From Cellulomonas sp. NTE-D12 (GTDB lineage Bacteria > Actinomycetota > Actinomycetes > Actinomycetales > Cellulomonadaceae): 64,000 nucleotides of DNA. The stretch covers positions 2,790,001 through 2,854,000 of the forward strand of contig NZ_AP026442.1 of NCBI RefSeq assembly GCF_027923705.1. Direction: 5' to 3'. The notes under the pieces were generated by a model. The model made no database searches, was not told the origin of the DNA, and worked only from the letters and a program-made list of their open reading frames with translations. Positions within the stretch are counted from its first letter, which is position 1, and every line of letters begins with the position of its first letter. Position numbers and translations under genes: made by a program. Shown in pieces: positions 17,555-25,747 of this stretch.

Positions 17555-18721
17555 ATGCCGACCGACACCCCGCCCACCGCCACGTCTCCCGCCCCCGGCG
17601 GTCTCGAAGAGGCGATCCGGGCAGCGCTGGCGCGGGTGCAGGACCCGGAGATCCACCGGCCGATCACAGACCTCGGCATGGTGCGCTCCGTCGAGCTCGA
17701 CGGCGGCCGCGTCGTGGTCGGCATCGACCTCACCGTGCCGGGCTGCCCGCTGAAGGACACGCTGCAGCGCGACGTCACGGCCGCGGTCGCCGCGGTGCCG
17801 GGCGTCGACGAGGTGGTGGTCCAGCTCGGGTCGATGACGGCCGAGCAGCGTGCCGAGCTTCGCTCCCGGCTGCGCGGCGGGGCCGGCGAGCCCGTCATCC
17901 CGTTCGCCCAGCCCGGTTCGCTGACCAGGGTGATCGCGGTGGCGTCCGGCAAGGGTGGCGTCGGCAAGTCCTCCGTCACGGCCAACCTCGCGGTGGCGAT
18001 GGCCCGCCAGGGGCTGTCCGTCGGCGTGGTCGACGCGGACATCTACGGCTTCTCGCTGCCGCGCATGCTCGGCGCCGACCGCCCGCCCACGCAGGTGGAC
18101 GACATGCTCCTGCCGCCCGAGGCGAACGGCGTCAAGGTGGTGTCGATCGGCCAGTTCGTCGCCCCCGGCCAGCCCGTCGTGTGGCGCGGACCGATGCTGC
18201 ACCGGGCCCTGCAGCAGTTCCTCGCCGACGTGTTCTGGGGCGACCTCGACGTGCTGCTGCTGGACCTGCCGCCCGGGACGGGCGACATCGCCATCTCCGT
18301 GGCCCAGCTGCTGCCGGCATCCGAGCTGGTGGTGGTCACGACCCCGCAGGTCGCGGCGGCCGAGGTCGCCGAGCGTGCCGGTGCCGTCGCGGTGCAGACG
18401 CGGCAGCGGGTGATCGGCGTCGTGGAGAACATGTCCTGGCTGGAGCAGCCGGACGGCACCCGGTTCGAGCTGTTCGGTGCCGGCGGCGGCGCTCGGGTCG
18501 CCGAGAGCCTGTCCCGCATCACCGGCACGGACGTGCCCCTGCTGGGTCAGGTGCCGCTCGACGTGTCGCTGCGCGAGGCGGGCGACGGCGGGACGCCGGT
18601 GGTCGCAGCGAACCCCGAGACGGCCGCCGCCCGGGTGCTCACCGACATCGCCAAGCGGCTGGCGGTGCGGCCCCGCGGCCTGGCCGGCCGCTCGCTCGGG
18701 CTCTCCCCCGTCGGCCGCTGA
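17555..18721 (+). CDS. mrp: Mrp/NBP35-family P-loop ATPase (Fe-S carrier type)
   Basis: The 388-residue protein has an N-terminal MIP18/FeS_assembly_P domain (VQDPEIHRPITDLGMV; VPGCPLKDT) and a C-terminal Mrp ATPase with deviant Walker A GKGGVGKSS, VDADIYGFSLPRM, and the DLPPGTGD switch. The Cys-x-x-Cys that many Mrp proteins carry after ENMS is absent here (ENMSWLEQPDGTRFELFG). Mrp proteins are implicated in Fe-S cluster transfer; the role here is inferred. A TACGAT hexamer at 17543-17548 is six bases before the ATG, so it is probably leaderless. Confidence 0.92.
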   Translation: MPTDTPPTATSPAPGGLEEAIRAALARVQDPEIHRPITDLGMVRSVELDGGRVVVGIDLTVPGCPLKDTLQRDVTAAVAAVPGVDEVVVQLGSMTAEQRAELRSRLRGGAGEPVIPFAQPGSLTRVIAVASGKGGVGKSSVTANLAVAMARQGLSVGVVDADIYGFSLPRMLGADRPPTQVDDMLLPPEANGVKVVSIGQFVAPGQPVVWRGPMLHRALQQFLADVFWGDLDVLLLDLPPGTGDIAISVAQLLPASELVVVTTPQVAAAEVAERAGAVAVQTRQRVIGVVENMSWLEQPDGTRFELFGAGGGARVAESLSRITGTDVPLLGQVPLDVSLREAGDGGTPVVAANPETAAARVLTDIAKRLAVRPRGLAGRSLGLSPVGR

Positions 18722-18778
18722 CGGGAGCACGGAGCGCACCGCTCCCCCGGCCGTGGCCGGTGATGCCCTCCCGATGGC

Positions 18779-19576
18779 TCAGGCGTCGAACTCCACGACC
18801 AGGGGGGCGTGGTCGCTGAACCTCTCGGCGTACGACGGCGCACGGTCCACGTTCGCCGCCACGGCCACCTCGGCCAGCGGTGCGGACGCGAGCTGGTAGT
18901 CGATCCGCCACCCCGCGTCGTTGTCGAACGCCTTGCCCCGCCAGGACCACCAGGTGTACGGCCCGGGACCGCCGCCACCCAGCTCGCGCCCCAGGTCGTG
19001 CCAGCCGAGGTCGTCGAACCAGTGGTCCAGGTACGCCCGCTCCTGCGGCAGGAAGCCGGCGTTCGCCAGGTTGCCCTTCCAGTTCTTGATGTCCACCTCG
19101 CGGTGGGCGATGTTCAGGTCGCCCCCCACCACGGCCAGCCCGCCGGCCTGCGCCAGCTCCCGCAGACGTGCGCCGACGTGCTCGCAGAACGCGTACTTCT
19201 CCTCCAGCGACGGCGTGCCCACCGTCGCGGAGTGCAGGTACACCGACACGACGGTCAGCGTCCCACCGTCCGGCACCGTGACGTCCGCCTCGACCCACCG
19301 CCCGGCGTCACCCGTTGCTCCGGTGCCCAGGCCGACGCGGACGGCGGTCATCGGCAACCGCGACGCGATCGCCACGCCGGCCCGGCCCTTCGCAGCGCCC
19401 GCCTCGTGCGCGAGGTCCCAGACCGCCGGGTCCAGGTGGTCGGCCAGGATCTCGTCCGACCCCCGGACCTCCTGCAGCAGCAGCACGTCCGGCTGGCGCT
19501 TGTCCAGCCACTCGCCCATGCCGCGGCGGAAGGCGGCACGGATGCCGTTGACGTTGACGGTGGCGACGCTCAGCAC
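18779..19576 (-). CDS. xthA: exodeoxyribonuclease III (ExoA/XthA-type AP endonuclease)
   Basis: The 265-residue protein is a full-length exonuclease III/AP endonuclease: NVNGIRAAF, the metal-binding Glu in LLLQEVRG, catalytic VVGGDLNIAHREVDIKN, and the terminal RIDYQLAS and SDHAPLVVEFD. It cleaves at abasic sites and degrades 3' ends of duplex DNA in base excision repair. GTG start at 19576. It lies convergent to mrp and just downstream of the VOC-family gene on the same strand (43-base gap). Confidence 0.93.
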   Translation of the reverse strand: MLSVATVNVNGIRAAFRRGMGEWLDKRQPDVLLLQEVRGSDEILADHLDPAVWDLAHEAGAAKGRAGVAIASRLPMTAVRVGLGTGATGDAGRWVEADVTVPDGGTLTVVSVYLHSATVGTPSLEEKYAFCEHVGARLRELAQAGGLAVVGGDLNIAHREVDIKNWKGNLANAGFLPQERAYLDHWFDDLGWHDLGRELGGGGPGPYTWWSWRGKAFDNDAGWRIDYQLASAPLAEVAVAANVDRAPSYAERFSDHAPLVVEFDA

Positions 19577-19619
19577 CGGGACATCCTGCCGGACGCCACC
19601 GACATCCCCGCCGACCAGG

Positions 19620-20099
19620 TCAGCGACCGGCGTAGGCCGCCTCGAGCGGGGCCACCTCGAGCTTCGACATCGTGAGCATGACGGCCATCGCGCGGGCGAC
19701 GCCGGCGGGGTCGGACCCGCTCATCACGCGCGTCAACCCGGCGGGCACCACCTGCCACGACACGCCGAATTGGTCGACCAACCACCCGCACTGACCCGGC
19801 TGTCCGCCGTCGGCCGTCAGCGCGTCCCAGTACCGGTCGACCTCCTCCTGGGTGTCCACCTGCAGGAGCACGGAGAAGGCCGCGTCCAGCCGGAGGGCGG
19901 GGCCGCCGTTCAGGAACGTGAACGGCACGCCGACCAGCTCGAGCTCGACGATGAACGGCGCACCGTCCGCCACACCGGGTGTGCCCGCCGGCGCCTGCAC
20001 CACCGAGGTGACCCTCGTGTCCGGCAGCAGCGCGGCGTAGTGCTGCGCCGCCGGTAGCGCCTGGTCGTCGAACCACAGGTGCGAGCGAACCGTCGTCAT
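19620..20099 (-). CDS. VOC-family PhnB-like protein
   Basis: The 159-residue protein matches the PhnB/3-demethylubiquinone methyltransferase-like branch of the vicinal-oxygen-chelate superfamily: HLWFDDQALPAAQHYAALLP, FTFLNGGPALRLDAAFSVLL, and GQCGWLVDQFGVSWQVVP. These proteins are usually named from the fold alone; neither methyltransferase activity nor a substrate can be deduced. It sits between xthA and folD on the same strand. The start has no strong ribosome-binding site. Confidence 0.8.
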   Translation of the reverse strand: MTTVRSHLWFDDQALPAAQHYAALLPDTRVTSVVQAPAGTPGVADGAPFIVELELVGVPFTFLNGGPALRLDAAFSVLLQVDTQEEVDRYWDALTADGGQPGQCGWLVDQFGVSWQVVPAGLTRVMSGSDPAGVARAMAVMLTMSKLEVAPLEAAYAGR

Positions 20100-20236
20100 G
20101 ACCGACCCCGTCCCCGGCGCCCCCTGCGGGCACCGTCAGCCGTACCGACCGCCCCCACCACGCGATCTCATCGCCAGGCTGACCGGCACCGCGCCCTGGG
20201 GTCGCACGCGGCACCGGCCCACCGCCGGCGACGCGC

Positions 20237-21118
20237 TCAGGCGAGGATGCGCTCCGCGGCCTCGACGACGTTGGTGAGCAGCATCGCCCGCGTCATCGGC
20301 CCGACGCCGCCGGGGTTGGGCGACACCCACGCCGCCACCTCGCGCACCGCCGGGTCCACGTCGCCCACCACACGCGACCGGCCCGTCGCCGGGTCGGTCA
20401 CCCGCGAGACCCCGACGTCCACCACGACGGCACCGGGCCGCACCATGTCCGCCGTCACGATGCCCGGCACCCCCGCCGCGGCGACCACGACGTCGGCGTT
20501 GCGCGTGTGCGCCGCCAGGTCCGCCGTCCCGGTGTGGGTCAGCGTCACCGTGGCGTTGAGCTCCCGGCGCGTGAGCAGCAGCCCGATCGACCGTCCGACG
20601 GTCACGCCCCGTCCGACGACCACCACGTCCGCCCCTCGCAGGTCGACCCCGTGCCGGGTGAGCAGCTCGACGATGCCGCGCGGGGTGCACGGCAGGGGTG
20701 ACGTCACCGGCTCGTTCACCCGCAGCACCAGCCGCCCGAGGTTGGTCGGGTGCAGGCCGTCGGCGTCCTTCGCCGGGTCGATCAGCTCCAGCACACGGTG
20801 CGTGTCGATGCCCTTCGGCAGCGGCAGCTGCACGATGAAGCCGGTGCAGTCCGGGTCCTCGTTCAGCCGCGTGACCGCCGCCTCGATCTGCTCCTGCGTG
20901 GCGTCAGCCGGCAGGTCCTCACGGATCGACGCGATGCCGACCTGCGCGCAGTCGCGGTGCTTGCCCTCGACGTAGAGCCGCGACCCGAGGTCGTCCCCGA
21001 CCAGCAGCGTGCCGAGCCCGGGGCGCAGCCCCCGGGCCGCCAGCGCGGCGACCCGGGAGGTGAGCTCGTCCTTGATAGCAGCCGCTGTCGCGGTGCCGTC
21101 CAGCAGCCGTGCCGTCAT
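20237..21118 (-). CDS. folD: bifunctional methylene-THF dehydrogenase / methenyl-THF cyclohydrolase
   Basis: The 293-residue FolD has the catalytic Tyr/Lys region (YVEGKHRDCAQVGI), the substrate motif FIVQLPLPKGID, the NADP-binding VVVGRGVTVGRS and the C-terminal SPNPGGVGPMTRAML signature. It interconverts 5,10-methylene-THF and 10-formyl-THF. The ATG overlaps the glyA stop by one base (TGATG), so GlyA, which makes methylene-THF from serine, and FolD are co-expressed and sit under the upstream ZTP riboswitch. In many actinobacteria folD lies in the purH-DUF3017 cluster; here it has moved. Confidence 0.96.
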   Translation of the reverse strand: MTARLLDGTATAAAIKDELTSRVAALAARGLRPGLGTLLVGDDLGSRLYVEGKHRDCAQVGIASIREDLPADATQEQIEAAVTRLNEDPDCTGFIVQLPLPKGIDTHRVLELIDPAKDADGLHPTNLGRLVLRVNEPVTSPLPCTPRGIVELLTRHGVDLRGADVVVVGRGVTVGRSIGLLLTRRELNATVTLTHTGTADLAAHTRNADVVVAAAGVPGIVTADMVRPGAVVVDVGVSRVTDPATGRSRVVGDVDPAVREVAAWVSPNPGGVGPMTRAMLLTNVVEAAERILA

Positions 21119-22395
21119 CAGTACTGCTTCAGGCCGGCGTAGAGCGGGAACGCCTCGGTCAGCTTGGCGACCCGTGCCCGCAGCGCGTCGATGTCCGCGC
21201 CGGTGCCGTCCACCAGCGCGGTCGCGATCACGTCCGCCACCTCGGTGAACTCGGCAGCACCGAAACCGCGCGTGGCGAGCGCCGGGGTGCCGATGCGCAG
21301 GCCGGAGGTGACGCGCGGGGGGCGCGGGTCGAACGGCACGGCGTTGCGGTTCACCGTGATGCCTGCGTCGTGCAGGAGGTCCTCGGCCTGCTGGCCGTCG
21401 AGCGGCGAGTTCCGCAGGTCCACCAGCACCAGGTGCACGTCCGTGCCGCCGGTGAGCACCGAGACCCCGGCGTCCCGCACGTCCGCCGCCGACAGGCGCT
21501 CGGCGATGATCTTGGCGCCCTCCAGCGTGCGGCGCTGGCGGTCGGCGAACTCCGCGGTACCGGCGATCTTGAACGCCACGGCCTTGGCGGCCACCACGTG
21601 CATCAGCGGGCCACCCTGCTGACCGGGGAACACGGCCGAGTCGATCTTCTTGGCGTACTCCTCGCGCGAGAGGATGAAGCCCGAGCGCGGGCCGCCGATC
21701 GTCTTGTGCACGGTGGACGAGACGACGTCGGAGTACGGCACGGGCGACGGGTGCAGCCCGGCGGCGACGAGGCCGGCGAAGTGCGCCATGTCCACCCAGA
21801 GCTTGGCGCCCACCTCGTCGGCGATCTCGCGGAACGCCGCGAAGTCCAGGTGCCGCGGGTACGCCGACCAGCCGCCGATGATGACGGCCGGACGGTGCTT
21901 GAGCGCGGCCTCACGCACCGCCTCGGGGGTGATCAGGAACGACTCGGGGTCGACCCCGTACGCCGCGACGTCGTACAGCCGGCCGGAGAAGTTGATCTTC
22001 ATGCCGTGCGTCAGGTGACCGCCGTGGGCCAGCTGGAGGCCGAGGATCCGGTCACCCGGGGTGGCCAGCGCGTGCAGCACGGCCGCGTTGGCCGTCGCGC
22101 CCGAGTGCGGCTGCACGTTGGCGTGCTCGGCACCGAACAGCGCCTTGGCGCGGTCGATCGCGATCGTCTCGGCGATGTCGACCTGCTCGCAGCCGCCGTA
22201 GTACCGCTTGCCGGGGTAGCCCTCGGCGTACTTGTTGGTCAGCACCGATCCCTGCGCCTGCAGCACCGCGCGGGGGACGAAGTTCTCGCTGGCGATCATC
22301 TCCAGCGTGCCCTGCTGCCGGGCGAGCTCACCGTCCAGGACGGCGGCGATGTCGGGGTCGAGCTCAGCGATGGACTGATCCATCAGATCGGTCAT
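21118..22395 (-). CDS. glyA: serine hydroxymethyltransferase
   Basis: The 425-residue SHMT has MIASENFVP, NKYAEGYPGKRYYGGCE, the glycine-rich HSGATAN loop and the PLP-lysine motif VVSSTVHKTIGGPR. It converts serine and THF to glycine and methylene-THF. The ATG at 22395 is selected because homology starts there; longer frames run into the riboswitch. The leader carries a ZTP riboswitch, linking expression to 10-formyl-THF limitation signalled by ZTP. First gene of a glyA-folD operon. Confidence 0.97.
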   Translation of the reverse strand: MTDLMDQSIAELDPDIAAVLDGELARQQGTLEMIASENFVPRAVLQAQGSVLTNKYAEGYPGKRYYGGCEQVDIAETIAIDRAKALFGAEHANVQPHSGATANAAVLHALATPGDRILGLQLAHGGHLTHGMKINFSGRLYDVAAYGVDPESFLITPEAVREAALKHRPAVIIGGWSAYPRHLDFAAFREIADEVGAKLWVDMAHFAGLVAAGLHPSPVPYSDVVSSTVHKTIGGPRSGFILSREEYAKKIDSAVFPGQQGGPLMHVVAAKAVAFKIAGTAEFADRQRRTLEGAKIIAERLSAADVRDAGVSVLTGGTDVHLVLVDLRNSPLDGQQAEDLLHDAGITVNRNAVPFDPRPPRVTSGLRIGTPALATRGFGAAEFTEVADVIATALVDGTGADIDALRARVAKLTEAFPLYAGLKQY

Positions 22396-22464
22396 GGTGG
22401 CGCTCCGTTCGCAGTCAGCGGTGGGCGGCGGCCGGCGACGGGCACCCCGCACCGTGGTGGTGGG
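22396..22464 (-). promoter_or_regulatory. expression platform of the glyA-folD ZTP riboswitch
   Basis: The 69 bases between the conserved aptamer 3' element and the glyA ATG are GC-rich. A CACCC segment can pair with GGGTG further on (RNA sense), which could form a competing hairpin. No U-tract follows, so control could be translational. The switching mechanism cannot be fixed by eye. Confidence 0.45.
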
Positions 22465-22557
22465 TGACCGGGGGCCCAGGCGTCCGACCCGCTGGTCCTG
22501 CTGCTGCGTCGCTCCCCGGTGGTGACCCACCCGTTGCGCCAGTCGCGACGCGCCAAG
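22465..22557 (-). promoter_or_regulatory. ZTP (pfl) riboswitch upstream of glyA-folD
   Basis: In RNA sense the segment has the hallmarks of the pfl/ZTP class: a P1 stem (GCGTCGC pairing with GCGACGC), the conserved GACTGGCG, CCACCGGGGAGCG, and a downstream CGCCTGGGC element that forms the pseudoknot part of the aptamer. The class is known to control glyA, folD and purH genes and senses ZTP, which accumulates when 10-formyl-THF is low. A second copy with the same elements lies before purH. Confidence 0.9.
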
Positions 22558-22646
22558 ACTACCAACGGGCCCGTCGCCTGCCGCCAGCCCGTCTCAGGAC
22601 GACGGCCCGTCTCGGGACCGCCGACCGTCTCACGACCACGGGCCCG

Positions 22647-23171
22647 TCAGTCGTGCGCGGGCGGCTCCTCGAGCGCCGCCAGCCACACCCGCAAGATCTG
22701 CTCGAGCTGACCGGCCCGCTCCTCGCCGATCATCGCGACCAGCCGGTGCTCGTTCGCGATGTGCTCGGTGTAGGCGGCGTCGATCACCTCGCGGCCCCGC
22801 GCGGTCAGCGCGACCACCCGGCCGCGGCCGTCGTGCGCGTCGCGACGACGTTCGACGAGCCCGGCTCGTTCCAGCCGGTCGATCCGCTTGGTCATCCCGC
22901 CGGTGGTCACCAGCGTGTGCTCCGCGAGGTCGCCGGCGCTCCGCTCGAACGGCGCTCCCCCGCGCCGCAACGTGGCAAGCACGTCGAAGTCGCCCTCGCC
23001 CAGGCCGTGCCTCCGGTAGACCTCCACGAGCCGGTCGGTCAGGTGGTTCGCCACCCGGTGCAGGCGGGTGACCACACCCTGGGGGCTGACGTCGAGGTCC
23101 GGCCGCTCCCGCTCCCAGGCAGACCGCAGCAGGTCGATGCGATCCGGGCCCGGCACCCCGTCGTCCGCCAT
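22647..23171 (-). CDS. MarR-family transcriptional regulator
   Basis: The 174-residue protein has a MarR winged helix: FDVLATLRRGG, SAGDLAEHTLVTTGGMTKRI, then the wing LVERRRDAHDGRGRVVALT. It is divergent from an EamA-type exporter gene across a 42-base spacer, a common regulator-exporter arrangement, so it probably represses that exporter. A TAGGCT hexamer (complement at 23179-23184) seven bases upstream suggests a leaderless mRNA. The ligand is unknown. Confidence 0.9.
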   Translation of the reverse strand: MADDGVPGPDRIDLLRSAWERERPDLDVSPQGVVTRLHRVANHLTDRLVEVYRRHGLGEGDFDVLATLRRGGAPFERSAGDLAEHTLVTTGGMTKRIDRLERAGLVERRRDAHDGRGRVVALTARGREVIDAAYTEHIANEHRLVAMIGEERAGQLEQILRVWLAALEEPPAHD

Positions 23172-23200
23172 GCCGCCCAGCCTATATCTTCCCGGTCAGG

Positions 23201-23221
23201 TACTATCCCTTCCATGGAAGG
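23201..23221 (+). promoter_or_regulatory. leaderless promoter and candidate MarR operator of the EamA gene
   Basis: TACTAT at 23201-23206 is placed seven bases before the ATG and fits a -10 element for a leaderless transcript. CCTTCCATGGAAGG at 23208-23221 is a perfect 14-bp palindrome centred on the start codon. A repressor bound there would cover the transcription start. Assignment to the divergent MarR protein is inference. Confidence 0.6.
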
Positions 23222-24170
23222 TAATTGGCGCGCCTCCGCCACCACCGCGGTCGCCCCCGTCGCGTGGGGTGCCACCTACTTCGTCACGCGGCACGCCCTG
23301 CCGGCCCAGCTCCCGCTGTGGGGCTCGGCGCTGCGCGCACTCCCCGCCGGCCTGCTGCTGCTCCTCGTCGCCCGACGGTTGCCGCGCGGTCGGTGGTGGT
23401 GGCGCTCCGCCGTGCTGGGCCTGCTCAACACGAGCGTGTTCTTCGTGCTCGTGTACGTCGCCTCGCAGCGGCTGGAGACCAGCACCGCCTCGACCGTCAT
23501 GGCGACGTCGCCCTTCGTGCTCATGCTGGTCGCCCGGCCGCTGCTCGGCCAGCACCCGACCCGCGCCGCCCTGGTCGGCGCCGCCCTCGGCGTGGCGGGC
23601 GTCGTGGCGATGCTGACCACGGGCGCCGCGCGTCCCGACCCGCTCGGCATCGCGGCCTCGGTCAGCGCGATGGTGATGTCGTCCGTCGGCTACGGCCTGG
23701 CGACGCGCTGGCGCGACGACGTGGACGTCGTCAGCTCCACCGCCTGGCAGCTGGTGGGCGGCGGCCTCCTGCTGACCCCGGCTGCCCTGCTCGTGGAGGG
23801 TCCGCCGCCGAGGCTGGGACCCGAGGCCCTCCTCGCCGTCGGATACGTGGCGCTGGTCGCCACGGCGCTCGCCTACCTGGCCTGGTTCTCGGGCCTGCGC
23901 CGCCTACCCGCCTCCGCCGTCGGCCTGCTCGGACTCCTGAACCCGGTCACCGGCGTCACGCTCGGGCTGCTGCTCGGCGGCGAGCGGCTCGGCCCGCTCC
24001 AGGTGGTCGGCACGATCACCGTGCTGGCAGCCGTGCTGGTCGGACAGCCGTCGACCGCCGCCGTCGTCGCACGCCTGCGGGCACCGCTCGTCCGGCGCAG
24101 AGCGCCCGTCCCGGGCTCAGCCGACGAGTCCCCGCGGCTCGCCGAACCGTGCAGCGTCAGTCCTCGGTAG
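23214..24170 (+). CDS. EamA/DMT-superfamily transporter
   Basis: The 318-residue protein has about ten transmembrane helices in two EamA repeats (first: APVAWGATYFVTRHALP; second: VGLLGLLNPVTGVTLGLLL), the drug/metabolite transporter pattern. It probably exports a metabolite or toxic compound; substrate unknown. The ATG at 23214 fits the leaderless promoter and MarR palindrome; the longer in-frame extension upstream overlaps the divergent marR gene and is rejected. Its 3' end overlaps the convergent GNAT gene by 14 bases. Confidence 0.88.
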   Translation: MEGNWRASATTAVAPVAWGATYFVTRHALPAQLPLWGSALRALPAGLLLLLVARRLPRGRWWWRSAVLGLLNTSVFFVLVYVASQRLETSTASTVMATSPFVLMLVARPLLGQHPTRAALVGAALGVAGVVAMLTTGAARPDPLGIAASVSAMVMSSVGYGLATRWRDDVDVVSSTAWQLVGGGLLLTPAALLVEGPPPRLGPEALLAVGYVALVATALAYLAWFSGLRRLPASAVGLLGLLNPVTGVTLGLLLGGERLGPLQVVGTITVLAAVLVGQPSTAAVVARLRAPLVRRRAPVPGSADESPRLAEPCSVSPR

Positions 24171-24687
24171 CGGCACCGTCGTCGGCGGGCTCCAGCTCCT
24201 CACCGGGGTCCCGACCCAGGAACCGGCGCAGGTAGGCGTAGGTCAGGTCCCCGGCCGTCCGGTCGTGCTGGTACTCGTAGCCCCGCCGCGTGTACATGGC
24301 GATGTTCTGCACGGAGTCCCGCGCGGTGAAGATCCACACCTCGCTGATGCCGTCCGGCAGGAACGTCGCCACGGCGTCGAGCAGGTGCGTGCCGACGCCC
24401 TTGCCCTGCTGGTCGGGCGCGACCGCGAACCGGCCGAGCGTCGCCTTCGAACCCTCGACCAGCACCCGGATCGAGCCGACCAGCCGGTGCCGCTGCCACA
24501 TGCCGACGGTGATCACGCCCGGGGCGGACAGGTCGGCTCGCAGCTCCTTGAGCGTCTGCGTCAGCGGCGGGATGAAGGGGTCGTTGGCGAGCTGCGCCTC
24601 CGTCACGAACGCAGCCCGGCGCAGCGTCAGCAGCTCGCCGGCGTCCTCCGCGGTGACGAGGCGGATCTCGATGTCGTCGGCCGTCAT
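24157..24687 (-). CDS. GNAT-family N-acetyltransferase
   Basis: The 176-residue protein shows the GNAT acetyl-CoA motif A (GRFAVAPDQQGKGVGTHLLD) with flanking strands and a C-terminal MYTRRGYEY segment. The substrate cannot be deduced. The C-terminus ends in an acidic tail. It overlaps the convergent transporter gene at the 3' end and is divergent from purU. Confidence 0.88.
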   Translation of the reverse strand: MTADDIEIRLVTAEDAGELLTLRRAAFVTEAQLANDPFIPPLTQTLKELRADLSAPGVITVGMWQRHRLVGSIRVLVEGSKATLGRFAVAPDQQGKGVGTHLLDAVATFLPDGISEVWIFTARDSVQNIAMYTRRGYEYQHDRTAGDLTYAYLRRFLGRDPGEELEPADDGAATED

Positions 24688-24735
24688 GCGGCCATCGTCC
24701 CAGGCCCGGCACCGACCGCACTACTCTCGGGCCTC

Positions 24736-25602
24736 GTGTCCCCCACCACAGACACCGACGCCACCGCCTGGGTGCTGACCCTGTCCTGCCCCGACCGTCC
24801 CGGCATCGTCGCCGCGGTCGCCGGCCTGCTCGCCGAGCACGGAGGCAACATCACCGAGTCGCAGCAGTTCGGGGACGCCGACTCGGGTCTGTTCTTCATG
24901 CGCGTGCAGGTGACGGCGGCGGCGTCGCGGGAGTCGCTGGAGACGGCGCTGACCGCGTTGGCGGAGCGGTTCGACCTCACCTGGGAGCTCGACGTCGCCG
25001 GTCGACCGATCCGGACCCTGGTCATGGTCTCCACCGCGGCGCACTGCCTGAACGACCTCGCCTTCCGCCAGCGGTCGGAGAGCCTGCCGATCGACATCGT
25101 GGCCGTCGTGTCCAACCACGAGGTGCTGCGCCCGCTGGCCGAGTTCTACGACATCGCCTTCCACCACCTGCCGGTCAGCCCCGACACCAAGGCGCAGGCC
25201 GAGGCGCGGCTGCTCGAGCTGGTCGACCAGCTCGACGTCGAGCTGGTCGTGCTGGCCCGCTACATGCAGGTGCTGTCCGACGACCTGTGCCGACGGCTGC
25301 CCGGCCGGGTGATCAACATCCACCACTCGTTCCTGCCGTCGTTCAAGGGCGCCCGCCCGTACGCCCAGGCGCACGCCCGCGGCGTCAAGCTGATCGGAGC
25401 GACGGCGCACTACGTGACCGCGGCGCTCGACGAGGGGCCGATCATCGAGCAGGACGTCGAGCGGGTGGACCACAACCGCACGGTCGCCGACATGGTGCGC
25501 CTCGGCCAGGACGTCGAACGTCGCGCGCTGGCCCGTGCCGTTCGCTGGCACGCCGAGCACCGCGTGCTGCTGGACGGCCGCCGCACCATCGTCTTCCGCT
25601 GA
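24736..25602 (+). CDS. purU: formyltetrahydrofolate deformylase
   Basis: The 288-residue PurU has an N-terminal ACT domain (LSCPDRPGIVAAVAGLLAEH) and a C-terminal formyltransferase-fold domain with VVSNHEVL, NIHHSFLPSFKGARPY and GPIIEQDVERV. It hydrolyses 10-formyl-THF to THF and formate and balances the one-carbon pool; ACT domains in relatives sense glycine and methionine. A TACTCT hexamer at 24722-24727 eight bases before the GTG points to leaderless transcription. No ZTP riboswitch precedes it, unlike glyA and purH. Confidence 0.93.
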   Translation: MSPTTDTDATAWVLTLSCPDRPGIVAAVAGLLAEHGGNITESQQFGDADSGLFFMRVQVTAAASRESLETALTALAERFDLTWELDVAGRPIRTLVMVSTAAHCLNDLAFRQRSESLPIDIVAVVSNHEVLRPLAEFYDIAFHHLPVSPDTKAQAEARLLELVDQLDVELVVLARYMQVLSDDLCRRLPGRVINIHHSFLPSFKGARPYAQAHARGVKLIGATAHYVTAALDEGPIIEQDVERVDHNRTVADMVRLGQDVERRALARAVRWHAEHRVLLDGRRTIVFR

Positions 25603-25617
25603 GCCACCCGCCCGCCG

Positions 25618-25685
25618 GAGCTGTTCGCGTCGGTCCGAGCTTCTCGCGCTCGCCCGAGCTGCCCGCGCCGGCCCGAAGTGCTCGG
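25618..25685. repeat. three and a half imperfect 19-bp tandem repeats
   Basis: Immediately after purU, units of 19 bp start at 25618, 25637, 25656 and 25675 with the pattern GAGCT-nnTCGCG-nnnGnCC. Units differ by several substitutions and the last is cut at 11 bp. They precede a strong terminator. No ORF uses them. Confidence 0.7.
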
Positions 25686-25691
25686 ACACGC

Positions 25692-25729
25692 CACGAGGGC
25701 CCCGCACCTTCCGGTGCGGGGCCCTCGTG
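25692..25729. terminator. strong bidirectional terminator between purU and the sugar-transport operon
   Basis: A perfect 17-bp stem (left arm CACGAGGGCCCCGCACC at 25692-25708, right arm at 25713-25729) closes on a TTCC loop. It lies between the stops of convergent purU and the chvE-like gene. Confidence 0.9.
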
Positions 25730-25747
25730 CGTGCTGTGCTGACGGGA

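Noticed and set aside
22465..22557. Considered a THF or glycine riboswitch for the glyA leader
   Set aside because: The conserved GACTGGCG, CCACCGGGGAGCG and CGCCTGGGC elements in this order are those of the ZTP/pfl class, and the same set recurs before purH.
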